A DNA stretch of 64,000 bases from Deltaproteobacteria bacterium (GTDB lineage: Bacteria; Desulfobacterota; Dissulfuribacteria; Dissulfuribacterales; QOAL01), in contig JALSNW010000019.1 in the NCBI GenBank assembly GCA_026986785.1, positions 56,425 to 120,424 of the forward strand, in the 5' to 3' direction. Positions 29,863 to 39,649 of this stretch are shown here, piece after piece. Positions within the stretch are counted from its first letter, which is position 1. Each line of letters starts with the position of its first letter. The notes below the pieces were generated by a model. It saw only the letters and a list, made by a program, of their open reading frames with translations, made no database searches and was not told the DNA's origin. Made by a program: the position numbers and the translations under genes.

Positions 29863-30933
29863 TTATTCTATTGTCTCTATCCACCCGAACTCGTCTTCCT
29901 TGTCTCCGTATTGTATGGCAGTGATCTCATTGAAGAGTCGTTTTGCCAGGGGGCCTGTTTTGCCCTGGTTGATCTCAATGGTATCGCCCATGTAGTACAG
30001 GGAACCAACGGGAGATATCACAGCCGCTGTCCCGGAGCCAAATGATTCCTGGAGCAGGCCGGATTTTGATTTTTCAATGATCTCGTCAATGGAAATGGGC
30101 CGCTCTTCCACCTTTATACCCCAGGATTTGGCCAAGTGGATCACAGAATCCCTGGTGATGCCTGGAAGTATGCTCCCTGAAAGGGCAGGAGTGACGAGTA
30201 CGTCTTCTATCAAGAAGAAGATGTTCATGGTACCAACTTCTTCCACGTATCTTCTCTCTGCTGCATCCAGCCATAGCACCTGGGTGAAGCCCAATTTCTT
30301 GGCCTCCTCTGATGCCATGAGGCTTGCTGCGTAGTTTCCTGCGGTTTTTGCTTCCCCTACGCCGCCTTTGGCAGCACGGACGAATTTTTCCGTAACGAAT
30401 ATCTTGACAGGATTGAATCCTTCCGCATAGTAGGCACCCACTGGGCAGAGAATGACAGAGAACAGGTATTCTCGTGCCGGTCTCACCCCCAAGAATGCCT
30501 CGGTGGCTATCAAGAATGGTCTGATGTACAAAGACGTGCCATGTTGGTCAGGGACCCATCTTGACTCAACCCTGACGAGTTCTTTTATGGCATCCAAGGT
30601 GGTCCTTTCGTCGATCTGGGGCATACACATGCGCCACGCCGATCGGTTCATCCTCTTCATGTTCTCCATTGGCCTGAATAGCCTGATACGACCGTCGTTA
30701 CCCCTGTAGGCCTTGAGGCCTTCGAATATAGCCTGGCCATAGTGGAGGACCACGGCAGCCGGATCGAGATTGAAATCTCCATAGGGCACGATCCTTGGTT
30801 TATGCCAGCCTTGGCCATCTATATAGTCCATGAGAAACATGTGATCTGTAAAATGGATGCCAAAGCCCAGATTCGAGGGGTCTGGAAGGGGTTTAAGGTC
30901 ACTTTCCGCCTTTAGTTCTTTTTCGATCTCCAT
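29863..30933 (-). CDS. ilvE: Branched-chain amino acid aminotransferase
   Basis: 356 residues, class IV PLP enzyme of the long (eukaryotic/Bacteroides-like) BCAT type. It interconverts Leu/Ile/Val with their 2-oxo acids. Seen: HYGQAIFEGLKAYRG, SLYIRPFLIATE, the PLP-lysine segment GGVGEAKTAGNYAASL, EEVGTMNIFF, and GSILPGITRDSV. The ATG at 30933 is preferred over an upstream TTG at 30957. It converges with the preceding gene, 32 bases apart. Confidence 0.93.
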   Translation of the reverse strand: MEIEKELKAESDLKPLPDPSNLGFGIHFTDHMFLMDYIDGQGWHKPRIVPYGDFNLDPAAVVLHYGQAIFEGLKAYRGNDGRIRLFRPMENMKRMNRSAWRMCMPQIDERTTLDAIKELVRVESRWVPDQHGTSLYIRPFLIATEAFLGVRPAREYLFSVILCPVGAYYAEGFNPVKIFVTEKFVRAAKGGVGEAKTAGNYAASLMASEEAKKLGFTQVLWLDAAERRYVEEVGTMNIFFLIEDVLVTPALSGSILPGITRDSVIHLAKSWGIKVEERPISIDEIIEKSKSGLLQESFGSGTAAVISPVGSLYYMGDTIEINQGKTGPLAKRLFNEITAIQYGDKEDEFGWIETIE

Positions 30934-31323
30934 TGTTGTGAGAAACCTCGCGAGCAAAAAAGATTAAAAATATAGAAGGATGCCACCCCGTATTAGAGCC
31001 CAACCCTCTTTTTGTAGGTGATACCATAACTCAGGAAAAGGCAGTATGTCCATAGGTGATGTTGTATTGAAAGTCAAAGAGTCAGGATTATGTACTGCAG
31101 ATGCCAAGTGAAATAATTTGATTATGATTTCGAAAGATTGTCTTTGGATGAGAGTATGGTCGTCCTGGTGCCTCAAGTGCCAGATAGGAGGATAAAGCAG
31201 TAAGGGGAGTTTTGTCTCTCCCCCTTATCTGGCATCTTGTGCAAGAATGTAATGCGTAAAGAGTAGGGCGGTTTCTTTTGTTTTTTTGACCAGACAGAAC
31301 AGATAGAATGGAAATAGATCTAT
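30934..31323. other. Gene-free region with one nested inverted repeat
   Basis: No convincing gene is seen. TGCCAGATA (31178-31186) and TATCTGGCA (31226-31234) enclose a second near-stem, TAAGGGGAG (31201-31209) and CTCCCCCTTA (31218-31227), giving a 57-nt structured segment of unknown role. Promoters for ilvE should lie in the left part. Confidence 0.4.
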
Positions 31324-31359
31324 AAAGAGGCCTCAAGTAGAAAAACTCGAGGCCTCTTT
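31324..31359 (-). terminator. Terminator of tRNA-Ala
   Basis: On the minus strand AAAGAGGCCTCGAG and CTTGAGGCCTCTTT form a 14-bp stem with one mismatch around an 8-nt loop, 10 bases after the tRNA 3' end, and finish in TTT. Confidence 0.8.
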
Positions 31360-31369
31360 GGATTCTGAG

Positions 31370-31445
31370 TGGTGGAGCTGAGCGGGATCGAACCGCTGAC
31401 CTCGTGAATGCCATTCACGCGCTCTCCCAACTGAGCTACAGCCCC
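31370..31445 (-). tRNA. tRNA-Ala (anticodon GGC), CCA encoded
   Basis: A 76-nt cloverleaf on the minus strand. The acceptor GGGGCTG pairs with CAGCTCC (one G-U). The D arm is GCTC/GAGC, the anticodon stem CGTGA/TCACG has loop ATGGCAT with anticodon GGC at positions 34-36, and the T arm is AGCGG/CCGCT with loop TTCGATC. Discriminator A73 and a genomic CCA follow. It reads GCC/GCU codons. Confidence 0.97.
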
Positions 31446-31458
31446 TGAAGGGATCTTT

Positions 31459-31487
31459 TTAATAACATGGCATCTTGAAGCAGTCAA
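31459..31487 (-). promoter_or_regulatory. Sigma-70 promoter of tRNA-Ala
   Basis: On the minus strand TTGACT (31487-31482) is separated by exactly 17 bases from TATTAA (31464-31459), which places initiation a few bases before the tRNA 5' end. Confidence 0.75.
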
Positions 31488-31570
31488 TATGGGTATGGTG
31501 AAAGTTATTTGTCGCTGAAAGAAATATCCCGGTTTATATTTATTTTTTATCCAAACACCAAGGAGTAGCA

Positions 31571-33019
31571 ATGGCATATAGGGATCTGCAGGCTTTCGTC
31601 AATCGGCTCGAGGAAGAAGGTGAGCTAAAGCGTATCAGCCAAACCTTCTCATCCGAGCTTGAAATAGCCGAGATAACCAGAAGGGTGAGCCAGAGGCACG
31701 GGCCTGCCCTGTTGTTTGAATCCATTTCAGGCCCTCGAATCCCTGTCCTTACCAATGTCTTTGGATCTGTTAAACGTATGGCACTTGCCCTTGAAACAGA
31801 ATCGCTCGACGATTTAGGCCATGAAGTCTTGCATTTTTTGGAAGCAGAGCTCAAAAAAGGGCATCTAAAAAAAGGGAGGAAAGCACACGCTGCCAATCCC
31901 TTTGAAGATCCAGAACTGATCCCTGAGGACAGGGCAGTCTGCCAGGAGTTGATCTTCGAGGCAGAGGAGGTAGATCTTGGCAGGATCCCTGTCCTAAAGT
32001 GTTGGCCAGGGGATGCGGGACCATCGATCACCCTCCCTTTGGTGTTCACAAAGGATCCAGAAACCAGGACACGAAACGTGGGTATGTACAGGATGCAGGT
32101 TTTGGGTAGGGACAGGACAGCCATGCATTGGTATGCAGACAAGGGGGGCGCTCGGCACTTTCAGAAGGCAGAACGACAGGGCCAGGTGCTGGAGGTGGCT
32201 GTAGCCATTGGTCCAGAACCGGTAATGATATATGCTGCAACATGCCCTCTGCCAGATGGGATCGATGAGGTTCGGTTTGCAGGATTTTTGAGGAAGAGGC
32301 CAGTGGAACTCGTCAGGTGCAGGACAGTGGATCTGGAAGTGCCAGCTTGTTCACAGATGATCTTGGAAGGCACTGTCAGCCCCCATGAGAGATGTCTTGA
32401 AGGCCCTTTTGGCAACCATACGGGATACTATTCCCAGGCTGCCGAGTATCCTGTTTTTCGGATCTCATGCATTACTATGAGAAGAGATGCCCTTTACCCC
32501 GCCACGGTTCCTGGGCCTCCCCCTATGGAAGATTGTTTCATGGCAAAGGCAACCGAGAGGCTTTTTCTGCCAATGATAAGAAAGGCCATACCTGGAATCG
32601 TGGACATCAATTTGCCTATCGAGGGCATATTCAATAACCTGGCCTTCGTATCCATAAAGAAGCAGTTCCCAGGGCATGCCAGAAAGGTTATCCACGATCT
32701 TTGGGCCCTTGGAGGTTTTAGGTTTTTTAAGGTCATCTGCCTGTTTGATGCCGATGTGGATGTCCAAGATCTGGCTCAGGTCCTGTGGCGTCTTGGCAAT
32801 AACATGGATCCATTGAGAGATATATGTTTTAGTGAAGGGCCAATACATGGATTGAACCAGACAGCCTTGGGGCCGGAAACCGGGGGTAAAATAGGTATAG
32901 ATTGTACGAGGAAGTGTAGAGGAGAAGGATTTGGTAGGACATGGCCCAAGGATGTCACCATGGATAGTGATGTTAAGGCACGGATTGATGCCATCTGGTC
33001 GAGGTTGGGGCTTCAATGA
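31571..33019 (+). CDS. UbiD-family decarboxylase (menaquinone, MqnL-like)
   Basis: 482 residues of the UbiD family, which decarboxylate aromatic acids with prenylated FMN. Seen: NVFGSVKRMALAL, VGMYRMQVLGRDRTAMHW (prFMN/substrate Arg region), CLEGPFGNHTGYYS with the catalytic Glu, and PGPPPMEDCFMAKATERLF. With a UbiX and a UbiA homologue downstream it fits the late futalosine pathway (1,4-dihydroxy-6-naphthoate decarboxylation). AAGGAG precedes the ATG by five bases. Its stop overlaps the next start (ATGA). Confidence 0.88.
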   Translation: MAYRDLQAFVNRLEEEGELKRISQTFSSELEIAEITRRVSQRHGPALLFESISGPRIPVLTNVFGSVKRMALALETESLDDLGHEVLHFLEAELKKGHLKKGRKAHAANPFEDPELIPEDRAVCQELIFEAEEVDLGRIPVLKCWPGDAGPSITLPLVFTKDPETRTRNVGMYRMQVLGRDRTAMHWYADKGGARHFQKAERQGQVLEVAVAIGPEPVMIYAATCPLPDGIDEVRFAGFLRKRPVELVRCRTVDLEVPACSQMILEGTVSPHERCLEGPFGNHTGYYSQAAEYPVFRISCITMRRDALYPATVPGPPPMEDCFMAKATERLFLPMIRKAIPGIVDINLPIEGIFNNLAFVSIKKQFPGHARKVIHDLWALGGFRFFKVICLFDADVDVQDLAQVLWRLGNNMDPLRDICFSEGPIHGLNQTALGPETGGKIGIDCTRKCRGEGFGRTWPKDVTMDSDVKARIDAIWSRLGLQ

Positions 33020-33609
33020 CAGTAAAAGGGAAGCAAGAGGTGATGAGACCGATTCTCATGGCTGTCACAGGAGCAAGTGGTGCTATTTATAGCCTAAAGT
33101 TTGTGGAGTTGATGTATGAGCTTGGGCAGGATGTACATGTGGTGTTTTCTCATACTGGCCTCGAGGTGTGCAGACTGGAACTTGGAGAAGAAGGCGTAGA
33201 GAGGATCAAGTCGTTCTGCACGGTAGTCTATGATGTATCCCGTTTCGACGTTGCCCCTGCCAGCGGCTCGAGTAGGTGGCACTCCATGGTCGTATTGCCG
33301 TGTACAATGGGGACCCTTGGGGCCATAGCAAACGGTGTCAGCATGAATCTCATACACCGTTGTGCCGATTGTTTCTTGAAGGAACAAAGAAGTGTTGTAG
33401 CTGTAGTACGGGAAACCCCACTCAACAGGATTCACCTAAAGAATCTCTTGGCCTTTTGTGAGGCCGGAGGCACGGTATTTCCGGCAATGCCTGCCTTTTA
33501 CTCTCACCCATCCAGCCTGGAAGAGATGGCTGTGTTTTTTGTTGGTAGACTCGCTGAATTCTTGGGGTTTGAAGTCAAGGACTTGCCTGTATGGCGTGGT
33601 AATTCTTAG
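33016..33609 (+). CDS. UbiX-family flavin prenyltransferase (MqnM-like)
   Basis: 197 residues. It makes prenylated FMN, the cofactor of the UbiD neighbour. Seen: AVTGASGAIYSLKFVELM at the N-terminus, VLPCTMGTLGAIANGVSMNL, RSVVAVVRETPLNRIHLKNL and GGTVFPAMPAFYSHP. Its start overlaps the ubiD-like stop by four bases. An internal ATG at 33043 would give a more typical N-terminus and cannot be excluded. Confidence 0.9.
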   Translation: MTVKGKQEVMRPILMAVTGASGAIYSLKFVELMYELGQDVHVVFSHTGLEVCRLELGEEGVERIKSFCTVVYDVSRFDVAPASGSSRWHSMVVLPCTMGTLGAIANGVSMNLIHRCADCFLKEQRSVVAVVRETPLNRIHLKNLLAFCEAGGTVFPAMPAFYSHPSSLEEMAVFFVGRLAEFLGFEVKDLPVWRGNS

Positions 33610-33764
33610 TTTATATCTATGAGAACCTCCATATAGAGAAGATTTTGCAAGGCTGTATGGTAATGGGGGTATCCATTGCTTTCGAGAACGGGTTACCTCT
33701 GAGACAATGTAAATATTGGCCAGCTATCCTGTTTCAAGTTAAAATTGGTAAGAGGGAGGATGCC

Positions 33765-34496
33765 ATGTGTCCAGACATAGAAAAGGCCCTGGCTTATCAG
33801 GTAAGAAAAGAGATCGCCCAGCGTTATTTCCGTATCAGGAAACTGATAGAAGAAGACAGTGAAAATGTCACCAGGATGATAGAAGATCTTGTCAGGGTCT
33901 ATGAAGACAAACTCGGCCCGGCGATGATCAGAATCTATGCGCTTTTAATGGACAAGGACCTGATTGAACGATTTCTCAAGGAACTTGGTTGGGAAGGCTT
34001 ACCGTTTTTCGATGATCACATAGTCCATTCTGAAAATATAAGAAAGAGACTCCTCCAGGGCATGGAACCTCATGGCTGGTTCAAGAGCTCGAAGTTTACC
34101 AATCTCGTCATGGATAGCTATAGGAAACTCTATGAGGAGTATCTCGAGTTCGATGACTTGAGAGAAGATATCTTGGATGAACTTGCAGTGGTAAAAGAGG
34201 AGATTGCCCAGTTCACGAGGAACTATTCCCTGGACGAGATCATGTCATTCTTGCGAAACTTGAATTTCGAGGATGAATCAACCGTAAAGGCATTGGGAAA
34301 GAACATCGATTCTTCCAAGATGGGGGAGTTGGAAAAAAAACTTGCCTTCCCCGATATATCTGAAATAGAAGATAGGATGCCTAATGTCCCAAAGCTTCCA
34401 AAACCCGACGACATAGAGGGCAGGTTGAAGGCCTTGGCCCATGAGGCGTTTGAAAGACATAGGGACGAGATAAACGAGATCCTGCAGATAGGATGA
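33765..34496 (+). CDS. Helical protein of unknown function in the menaquinone cluster
   Basis: 243 residues, highly charged and almost wholly helical by composition, with no signal peptide or membrane segment. Recognisable segments are VRKEIAQRYFRIRKLIEEDS, EELAQ-like heptads in ELAVVKEEIAQFTRNY, and a C-terminal stretch with PKLPKPDDIEGRLKALAHEA. No family recognised. The ATG at 33765 is chosen because GGGAGGA ends five bases before it; the frame is open further upstream without a ribosome binding site. It sits between the UbiX-like and UbiA-like genes, which hints at a menaquinone link, but this is only context. Confidence 0.7.
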   Translation: MCPDIEKALAYQVRKEIAQRYFRIRKLIEEDSENVTRMIEDLVRVYEDKLGPAMIRIYALLMDKDLIERFLKELGWEGLPFFDDHIVHSENIRKRLLQGMEPHGWFKSSKFTNLVMDSYRKLYEEYLEFDDLREDILDELAVVKEEIAQFTRNYSLDEIMSFLRNLNFEDESTVKALGKNIDSSKMGELEKKLAFPDISEIEDRMPNVPKLPKPDDIEGRLKALAHEAFERHRDEINEILQIG

Positions 34497-34520
34497 AAAG
34501 AGTGGAATAGGGAGGGGCCT

Positions 34521-35417
34521 TTGTCAGAGACTCTCAGGAGCAGACAGGGAATAAAGGGCATATCGGGAAAGATTACGACCTTTCTCGATATGATCAAGTT
34601 TCAACATACTATTTTTGCATTGCCTTTTGCATATGTAGGGGCATTCCTGGCTGCCAGGGGCTTTTTGTCCCTGAAGGTATGCCTTTGGATCCTGCTCGCC
34701 ATGGCAGGAGCCCGTACCGTGGCAATGGGGGTGAACAGGATAGTGGATTTCACATTCGATGCTGAGAATCCAAGGACACAGGACAGGCCCCTTGTTACTG
34801 GGACAATAAAAAAGGCCGAGGCATGGGCCATGGTTGTGGTGGCAGGAATTGTCTATTTCGTTGCATGTTATAATCTCACGCCTTTGGCCTTTAAACTCTC
34901 TGCCCCGATCCTGGCCATCTTGGTCTTTTATTCATACACAAAGCGTTTTACCTATCTTTGTCACCTGTTTCTCGGGCTTGGCATCGGTATAACACCCACG
35001 GCGGGTTGGATAGCAGTTCAAAACTCCATTACTTTTGTGCCAATTCTCTTGAGTCTTGGCGTGATGTTTTGGATTGCCGGTTTTGACATCCTGTATGCAT
35101 GCCAAGATGTGGAGTTTGATAGAAAACGAGGACTACATTCCATACCAGCCAAGGTAGGGGTTAGAAAGGCCTTCAGGATCTCGGCCCTTTTTCATCTGAT
35201 TGCCTTTTTTGCGTTCATGGCCACAGGTTTAGCTGCAGGGCTCAATTGGATATATTTTTTGGGTATGGCTGCTACTTTTATCCTTCTGATGATCCAGAGA
35301 AGGATAATCACACCTGATGATCTATCCCGCATGAATATAGCCTTTTTCAGGATGAATGCAGCGATCAGTATAATCCTTTTTGCATCGACGTCGTTTTCCT
35401 TGATGCTGAGCGGATGA
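34521..35417 (+). CDS. UbiA-family prenyltransferase (MqnP-like)
   Basis: 298 residues with about eight or nine hydrophobic helices. It attaches the polyprenyl chain to the menaquinone precursor in the membrane. Seen: MIKFQHTIFALPFAYVGAFL at residue ~24, the first Asp motif NRIVDFTFDAENPRTQDRPL, and the second Asp motif DILYACQDVEFDRKRGLHS. The start appears to be TTG: GGGAGGGG lies directly upstream and the first ATG would remove a conserved segment. It completes the UbiD-UbiX-UbiA set. Confidence 0.88.
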   Translation: MSETLRSRQGIKGISGKITTFLDMIKFQHTIFALPFAYVGAFLAARGFLSLKVCLWILLAMAGARTVAMGVNRIVDFTFDAENPRTQDRPLVTGTIKKAEAWAMVVVAGIVYFVACYNLTPLAFKLSAPILAILVFYSYTKRFTYLCHLFLGLGIGITPTAGWIAVQNSITFVPILLSLGVMFWIAGFDILYACQDVEFDRKRGLHSIPAKVGVRKAFRISALFHLIAFFAFMATGLAAGLNWIYFLGMAATFILLMIQRRIITPDDLSRMNIAFFRMNAAISIILFASTSFSLMLSG

Positions 35418-35489
35418 AGACAGCTGTTATGTCTCGATGCCTGTTAGATAGGGGTGGTGTAACCATGTCTCAATATAGGGTGGGGGGAT

Positions 35490-36293
35490 ATGGCAGGTCG
35501 TTTTGACATGACTGCAAAGGTCGTGTCCATCCGGGAGGTAGCTCCAGAGACCTTTCTCCTTACACTGCATGCCCCTGAAATAGCGGAATATGCTGTCCCA
35601 GGGCAGTTTGTCATGATCAGACCACGGCAAGAGGCTGGATTTGATCCACTTCTCAGGCGTCCTTTTTCAATCCATAGAGTCCATGCCCAGCAAGAGCATA
35701 TAGAGATCCTTTTTCGGGTTGTGGGACGTGGCACCAGGCTATTGGCAAAGGTATGTAGAGGAAGTGTTCTATGTGTCTTGGGGCCTCTTGGGAAGGGGTT
35801 CGAGGTCAGGCCGGCAAAGATCCCGGTCCTTGTTGGCGGAGGCCTTGGTGTTGCCCCCCTATTGTTTCTTGCCGATAGGCTTAAGGGAGGAAAGGGGGTG
35901 ATTATCCTTGGTGCCCTTACAAAGGGTTTTCTCTTGAGATTGGATGCCTTTTCTCTAACAGGTCTTGACGTGCTTGTTGCCACTGAAGACGGAAGTTTTG
36001 GAAACAAAGGCCTTGTAACCGAGGTGCTCAATAGGCTTCTTGGCAGGTTGGAGGCAGAATCGAGGAGACAGATCATAGTCTTTTCATGCGGGCCCATCCC
36101 TATGCTGAGGGCCGTAGCCGGACTCAGCAAGAGTTATCAGGTAGAGTGCCAGGTCTCTCTGGAGGCCTATATGGCATGCGGGATTGGTCTATGTATGGGA
36201 TGTGCCATAAGGGCAGGTAGGCAGGGTTATCTCCATGTTTGTAAAGATGGCCCGGTGTTTCCTGCAAACTTGATCGATTGGGACCAGATTTAG
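35490..36293 (+). CDS. pyrK: Dihydroorotate dehydrogenase electron-transfer subunit PyrK
   Basis: 267 residues. It transfers electrons from the type 1B dihydroorotate dehydrogenase to NAD through FAD and a [2Fe-2S] cluster. Seen: PGQFVMIRPR, LLRRPFSIHRV (FAD), LGPLGKGFEV, VLVGGGLGVAPLLFLAD (nucleotide), and the cluster motif CGIGLCMGCAIRAG...HVCKDGPVF. It is followed directly by pyrD. An ATG at 35508 is an alternative start; neither has an ideal ribosome binding site. Confidence 0.9.
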   Translation: MAGRFDMTAKVVSIREVAPETFLLTLHAPEIAEYAVPGQFVMIRPRQEAGFDPLLRRPFSIHRVHAQQEHIEILFRVVGRGTRLLAKVCRGSVLCVLGPLGKGFEVRPAKIPVLVGGGLGVAPLLFLADRLKGGKGVIILGALTKGFLLRLDAFSLTGLDVLVATEDGSFGNKGLVTEVLNRLLGRLEAESRRQIIVFSCGPIPMLRAVAGLSKSYQVECQVSLEAYMACGIGLCMGCAIRAGRQGYLHVCKDGPVFPANLIDWDQI

Positions 36294-36295
36294 TC

Positions 36296-37231
36296 ATGGA
36301 CGGACAAGTAAAAGGCCTACGAGGTAGGGTGGATCTAAGGGTAAGTATCGGTTCACTGGACCTGAAAAATCCTGTTTTGTTGGCCTCAGGGACATGTGGA
36401 TATGGTGCTGAGATAGAGGATTTCGTAAATCTGGAAGATCTTGGGGCCATTGTGGTGAAGGGTATCTCTCTTGAGCCGAGGCAAGGCAATCCTCCACCGC
36501 GTCTTGCCGAGACCCCTTGTGGTCTTCTGAATGCCATTGGTCTGGAAAATGTTGGTGTCGAGGCCTTTATCAAGGAAAAACTTCCCTGGCTAAGGGAAAG
36601 AGGTATTACTACGATAGTGAATATCCTCGGGAACAGTGCAGATGAATACGAGGAATTGGCAAGGAGACTGGCAGGCAACAAAGGAATTCATGGGCTGGAG
36701 ATCAATATCTCTTGCCCCAATGTAAAAAAGGGAGGGGTAGCCTTCGGCACTGACCCACAGCAGGCAGCAGAGGTAACCAAGAGGGTTGTTGCTGCCACTG
36801 ATTTGCCAGTAATAGTCAAGCTTTCTCCAAATGTTGCCGATATATGTGCAATAGCCGTAGCTGTACAAGAGGCTGGTGCCACTGCTGTGTCATTGATCAA
36901 TACCTTGCTTGGTATGGCAATAGACATAGAGCAGAGAAGGCCTGTGTTGGGCAATATCTTTGGAGGCCTTTCAGGGCCAGCTATTAAACCCGTGGCGCTG
37001 AGGATGGTATGGCAGGTGGTACGTTGCGTGGATATCCCGGTCATAGGTATTGGTGGGATAACTACCCATGTGGATGCCTTGGAATTTTTGATGGCAGGTG
37101 CTTGTGCAATCCAGATCGGAACAGCGAACCTGATTGATCCAACAGCTCCAGTAAAGGTTGTTCAGGGGGTGATTGACTTCATGCAAGAGAATAACTATTT
37201 TTCTCTACAGGCATTGAAAATATCCTCCTGA
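36296..37231 (+). CDS. pyrD: Dihydroorotate dehydrogenase, class 1B catalytic subunit
   Basis: 311 residues, FMN TIM barrel. It oxidises dihydroorotate to orotate in pyrimidine synthesis. Seen: KNPVLLASGTCGYG, the class 1 catalytic Cys in LEINISCPNVKKGG, VKLSPNVADI, SLINTLLGMAID, LSGPAIKPVALRM and GIGGITTHVDALEFLMAGA. The pyrK neighbour confirms class 1B. The ATG at 36296 is two bases after the pyrK stop; a TTG at 36278 inside pyrK is less likely. Confidence 0.95.
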   Translation: MDGQVKGLRGRVDLRVSIGSLDLKNPVLLASGTCGYGAEIEDFVNLEDLGAIVVKGISLEPRQGNPPPRLAETPCGLLNAIGLENVGVEAFIKEKLPWLRERGITTIVNILGNSADEYEELARRLAGNKGIHGLEINISCPNVKKGGVAFGTDPQQAAEVTKRVVAATDLPVIVKLSPNVADICAIAVAVQEAGATAVSLINTLLGMAIDIEQRRPVLGNIFGGLSGPAIKPVALRMVWQVVRCVDIPVIGIGGITTHVDALEFLMAGACAIQIGTANLIDPTAPVKVVQGVIDFMQENNYFSLQALKISS

Positions 37232-37288
37232 AAGGGAATTTTTTTCCATGTAAGAGGCCTCTTGAGAGCAGAATGGCTATATTTCTGC

Positions 37289-37317
37289 TTGACAAAGGAG
37301 GTCTTAGCAGTTAGATA
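37289..37317 (+). promoter_or_regulatory. Sigma-70 promoter upstream of fusA
   Basis: TTGACA (37289-37294), 17 bases, then TAGATA (37312-37317). This leaves a leader of about 145 bases before the fusA ATG. Confidence 0.7.
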
Positions 37318-37467
37318 GGCAAACCTCTAAATGCTTCGAAACGCAAGAATCCCTTAGGTCAGTTATTTCTGCGCTAAAATTCAATTGTCTTTACATAGCT
37401 TTAGAGGCCAGGTTCTCTCGAAAGAGCCTATTGCACGAGATTGTTTTGTTCAGAGGTAGAAAGAAAA

Positions 37468-39546
37468 ATGAAGAAAGATCCCACAAAGGTCAGAAACATT
37501 GGAATCAGCGCTCATATTGACGCTGGAAAGACAACCCTTACAGAAAGGATACTCTATTATACCAACAGAATTCATGCCATTCATGATGTAAAGGGCAAAG
37601 ATGGTGTGGGTGCCACCATGGATTTCATGGAGCTTGAAAAGGAGAGAGGCATCACGATAACCTCTGCTGCCACTTACTGCGAGTGGAACGGGCATGAAAT
37701 CAACATAATAGATACCCCTGGCCATGTGGACTTTACCATAGAAGTAGAAAGGGCCTTGAGGGTGCTCGACGGAGGTGTTTTGGTCCTTTGCTCTGTTGGT
37801 GGTGTCCAGTCCCAGTCTATAACCGTAGATAGGCAGATGGCCAGATACAAGGTGCCATGTGTGGCCTTTATAAATAAATGTGATAGGAGTGGAGCCAATC
37901 CTTATAGGGTGATCGACCAACTCAGAGAAAAGCTTCATCATAATGCCGTAGCCCTTCAGGTCCCCATTGGACTCGAAAACAATTTTCAGGGTGTTGTCGA
38001 CCTGGTAAAGATGAAGGCCATCTATTTCGAAGGACAGCAAGGGGAAAAGGTCCGAGAGGCCGAGATCCCTGCAGAACTCATGGCTGAAGTGGAAGAAAGA
38101 CGGGAGGCCTTGATAGATGCAGCCTCCATGTTTTCCGAAGAGCTGATGGAGGCCGCTCTCGAGGGTGAAGTCCCTGAAGACCTCCTGATAGATGCCATAA
38201 GGAAAGGCACGCTCAAGAGAGAGATCACCCCGGTTTTCATAGGTTCTGCCTATAAGAACAAGGGGGTTCAGCCCTTACTCGACGCTGTTACCAGATACCT
38301 GCCCTATCCTGGTCAGGTGGAGAACAGGGCATTGGATCTGGAAAATGACGAGCAGGAAGTGCTTCTGAGTCCTGATCCAGATGTACCCCTGGTAGCCCTT
38401 GCATTCAAGCTTGAAGAAGGCAGATATGGACAACTCACCTATATCCGCGTTTATCAGGGAACCCTAAGAAAGGGTGATTTCATAGTAAATTCCCGGACTG
38501 GCAGGAAGGTCAAAGTAGGTAGGGTAGTAAGGATGCATGCCGATCAGATGGAAGATATCCAGGAGATCCCCGCAGGTTACATTGGGGCACTTTTTGGTAT
38601 AGATTGTGCCTCTGGAGATACATTCACGGCCCCAGGAATCCGTTACAGCATGACATCGATGCACGTACCTGAGCCAGTCATCTCCCTGGCCATTGTCCCC
38701 GAGGACAACAAGAGTCAGCAGAACATGTCAAAGGCCCTTTCTCGATTTACCAAGGAAGATCCTACCTTTACGGTCAGGGTGGATCATGAGACAGGAGACA
38801 CCATTATCTCAGGTATGGGAGAGTTGCATCTTGAGGTCTATATAGAAAGGATGAAAAGGGAATACGGCGCCATCGTTCATACTGGGGCCCCTCAGGTCGC
38901 ATACCGTGAGACCATCTCTCAGAGGGCAGAGTTCAACTACACCCATAAGAAGCAGACAGGTGGTGCTGGACAATATGGCCGAGTGGCTGGCTACATGGAG
39001 CCCTGTGAAGAGGAGTTCGAGTTCGTCAACAAGATCGTGGGTGGGGCCATCCCTACGGAATTTATATCTTCTGTGGAAAAGGGTTTTAGGAGCGCCCTTG
39101 CCAAGGGGCTTCTCCTCGGATTTCCTGTTACTGGCATAAGGGTCGTCATAAACGACGGTGCCTCCCATTCTGTGGATTCTTCGGATACGGCATTTCAGGC
39201 AGCAGCAAGAGGGGCTTTCAAGGAAGGATTCAAAAAGGCCAAGCCCGTGATCTTGGAACCCATAATGAAGGTGGCGGTGGAGACCCCTTCAGAGTTCCAA
39301 GGTGCTGTTATGGGTTCTTTGAATCAGAGGCGGGGCATGATTCTCGGTACCCAGGATGAGGGTGAGATGTGTGTGATAGAGGCCGAGGTACCGCTGTCCG
39401 AGATGTTTGGGTATTCAACAGATCTCAGGTCATCTACCCAGGGGAAGGCCCAGTTCACCATGGAGTTCTCCACCTATCGTCAAGTACCAAAATCCCTTGC
39501 TGAAGAGTTGGTGAAAAAGGCACAGGAAAAAAAGAAGGCTGCTTAA
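37468..39546 (+). CDS. fusA: Elongation factor G, mitochondrial EFG1-like type
   Basis: 692 residues. The GTPase drives translocation on the ribosome. Seen: G1 [15 protein letters not shown], switch [19 protein letters not shown]4 [11 protein letters not shown], and all later EF-G domains ([19 protein letters not shown], MTGxx-type ending with [14 protein letters not shown]). The switch I region [20 protein letters not shown] resembles mitochondrial EFG1 and the spdEFG1 type of spirochetes, planctomycetes and some deltaproteobacteria rather than E. coli FusA. It is not in an rpsL-rpsG-tuf operon. The ATG at 37468 is preferred over a TTG at 37441. Confidence 0.93.
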   Translation: MKKDPTKVRNIGISAHIDAGKTTLTERILYYTNRIHAIHDVKGKDGVGATMDFMELEKERGITITSAATYCEWNGHEINIIDTPGHVDFTIEVERALRVLDGGVLVLCSVGGVQSQSITVDRQMARYKVPCVAFINKCDRSGANPYRVIDQLREKLHHNAVALQVPIGLENNFQGVVDLVKMKAIYFEGQQGEKVREAEIPAELMAEVEERREALIDAASMFSEELMEAALEGEVPEDLLIDAIRKGTLKREITPVFIGSAYKNKGVQPLLDAVTRYLPYPGQVENRALDLENDEQEVLLSPDPDVPLVALAFKLEEGRYGQLTYIRVYQGTLRKGDFIVNSRTGRKVKVGRVVRMHADQMEDIQEIPAGYIGALFGIDCASGDTFTAPGIRYSMTSMHVPEPVISLAIVPEDNKSQQNMSKALSRFTKEDPTFTVRVDHETGDTIISGMGELHLEVYIERMKREYGAIVHTGAPQVAYRETISQRAEFNYTHKKQTGGAGQYGRVAGYMEPCEEEFEFVNKIVGGAIPTEFISSVEKGFRSALAKGLLLGFPVTGIRVVINDGASHSVDSSDTAFQAAARGAFKEGFKKAKPVILEPIMKVAVETPSEFQGAVMGSLNQRRGMILGTQDEGEMCVIEAEVPLSEMFGYSTDLRSSTQGKAQFTMEFSTYRQVPKSLAEELVKKAQEKKKAA

Positions 39547-39649
39547 AGACCCCATAATGGTATTAGGTAGTAGAAAATCGTTGAAAAAATATGTATTGCC
39601 ATGTACACAACGCAGCCAGATCATATATTTGAGAGAAAGGTCGATATCA

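Noticed and set aside
39557..39649. Longer N-terminus for the RecA/KaiC-like ATPase
   Set aside because: GAGAAAGG directly before the ATG at 39650 marks the start; the extension has no site and poor composition.
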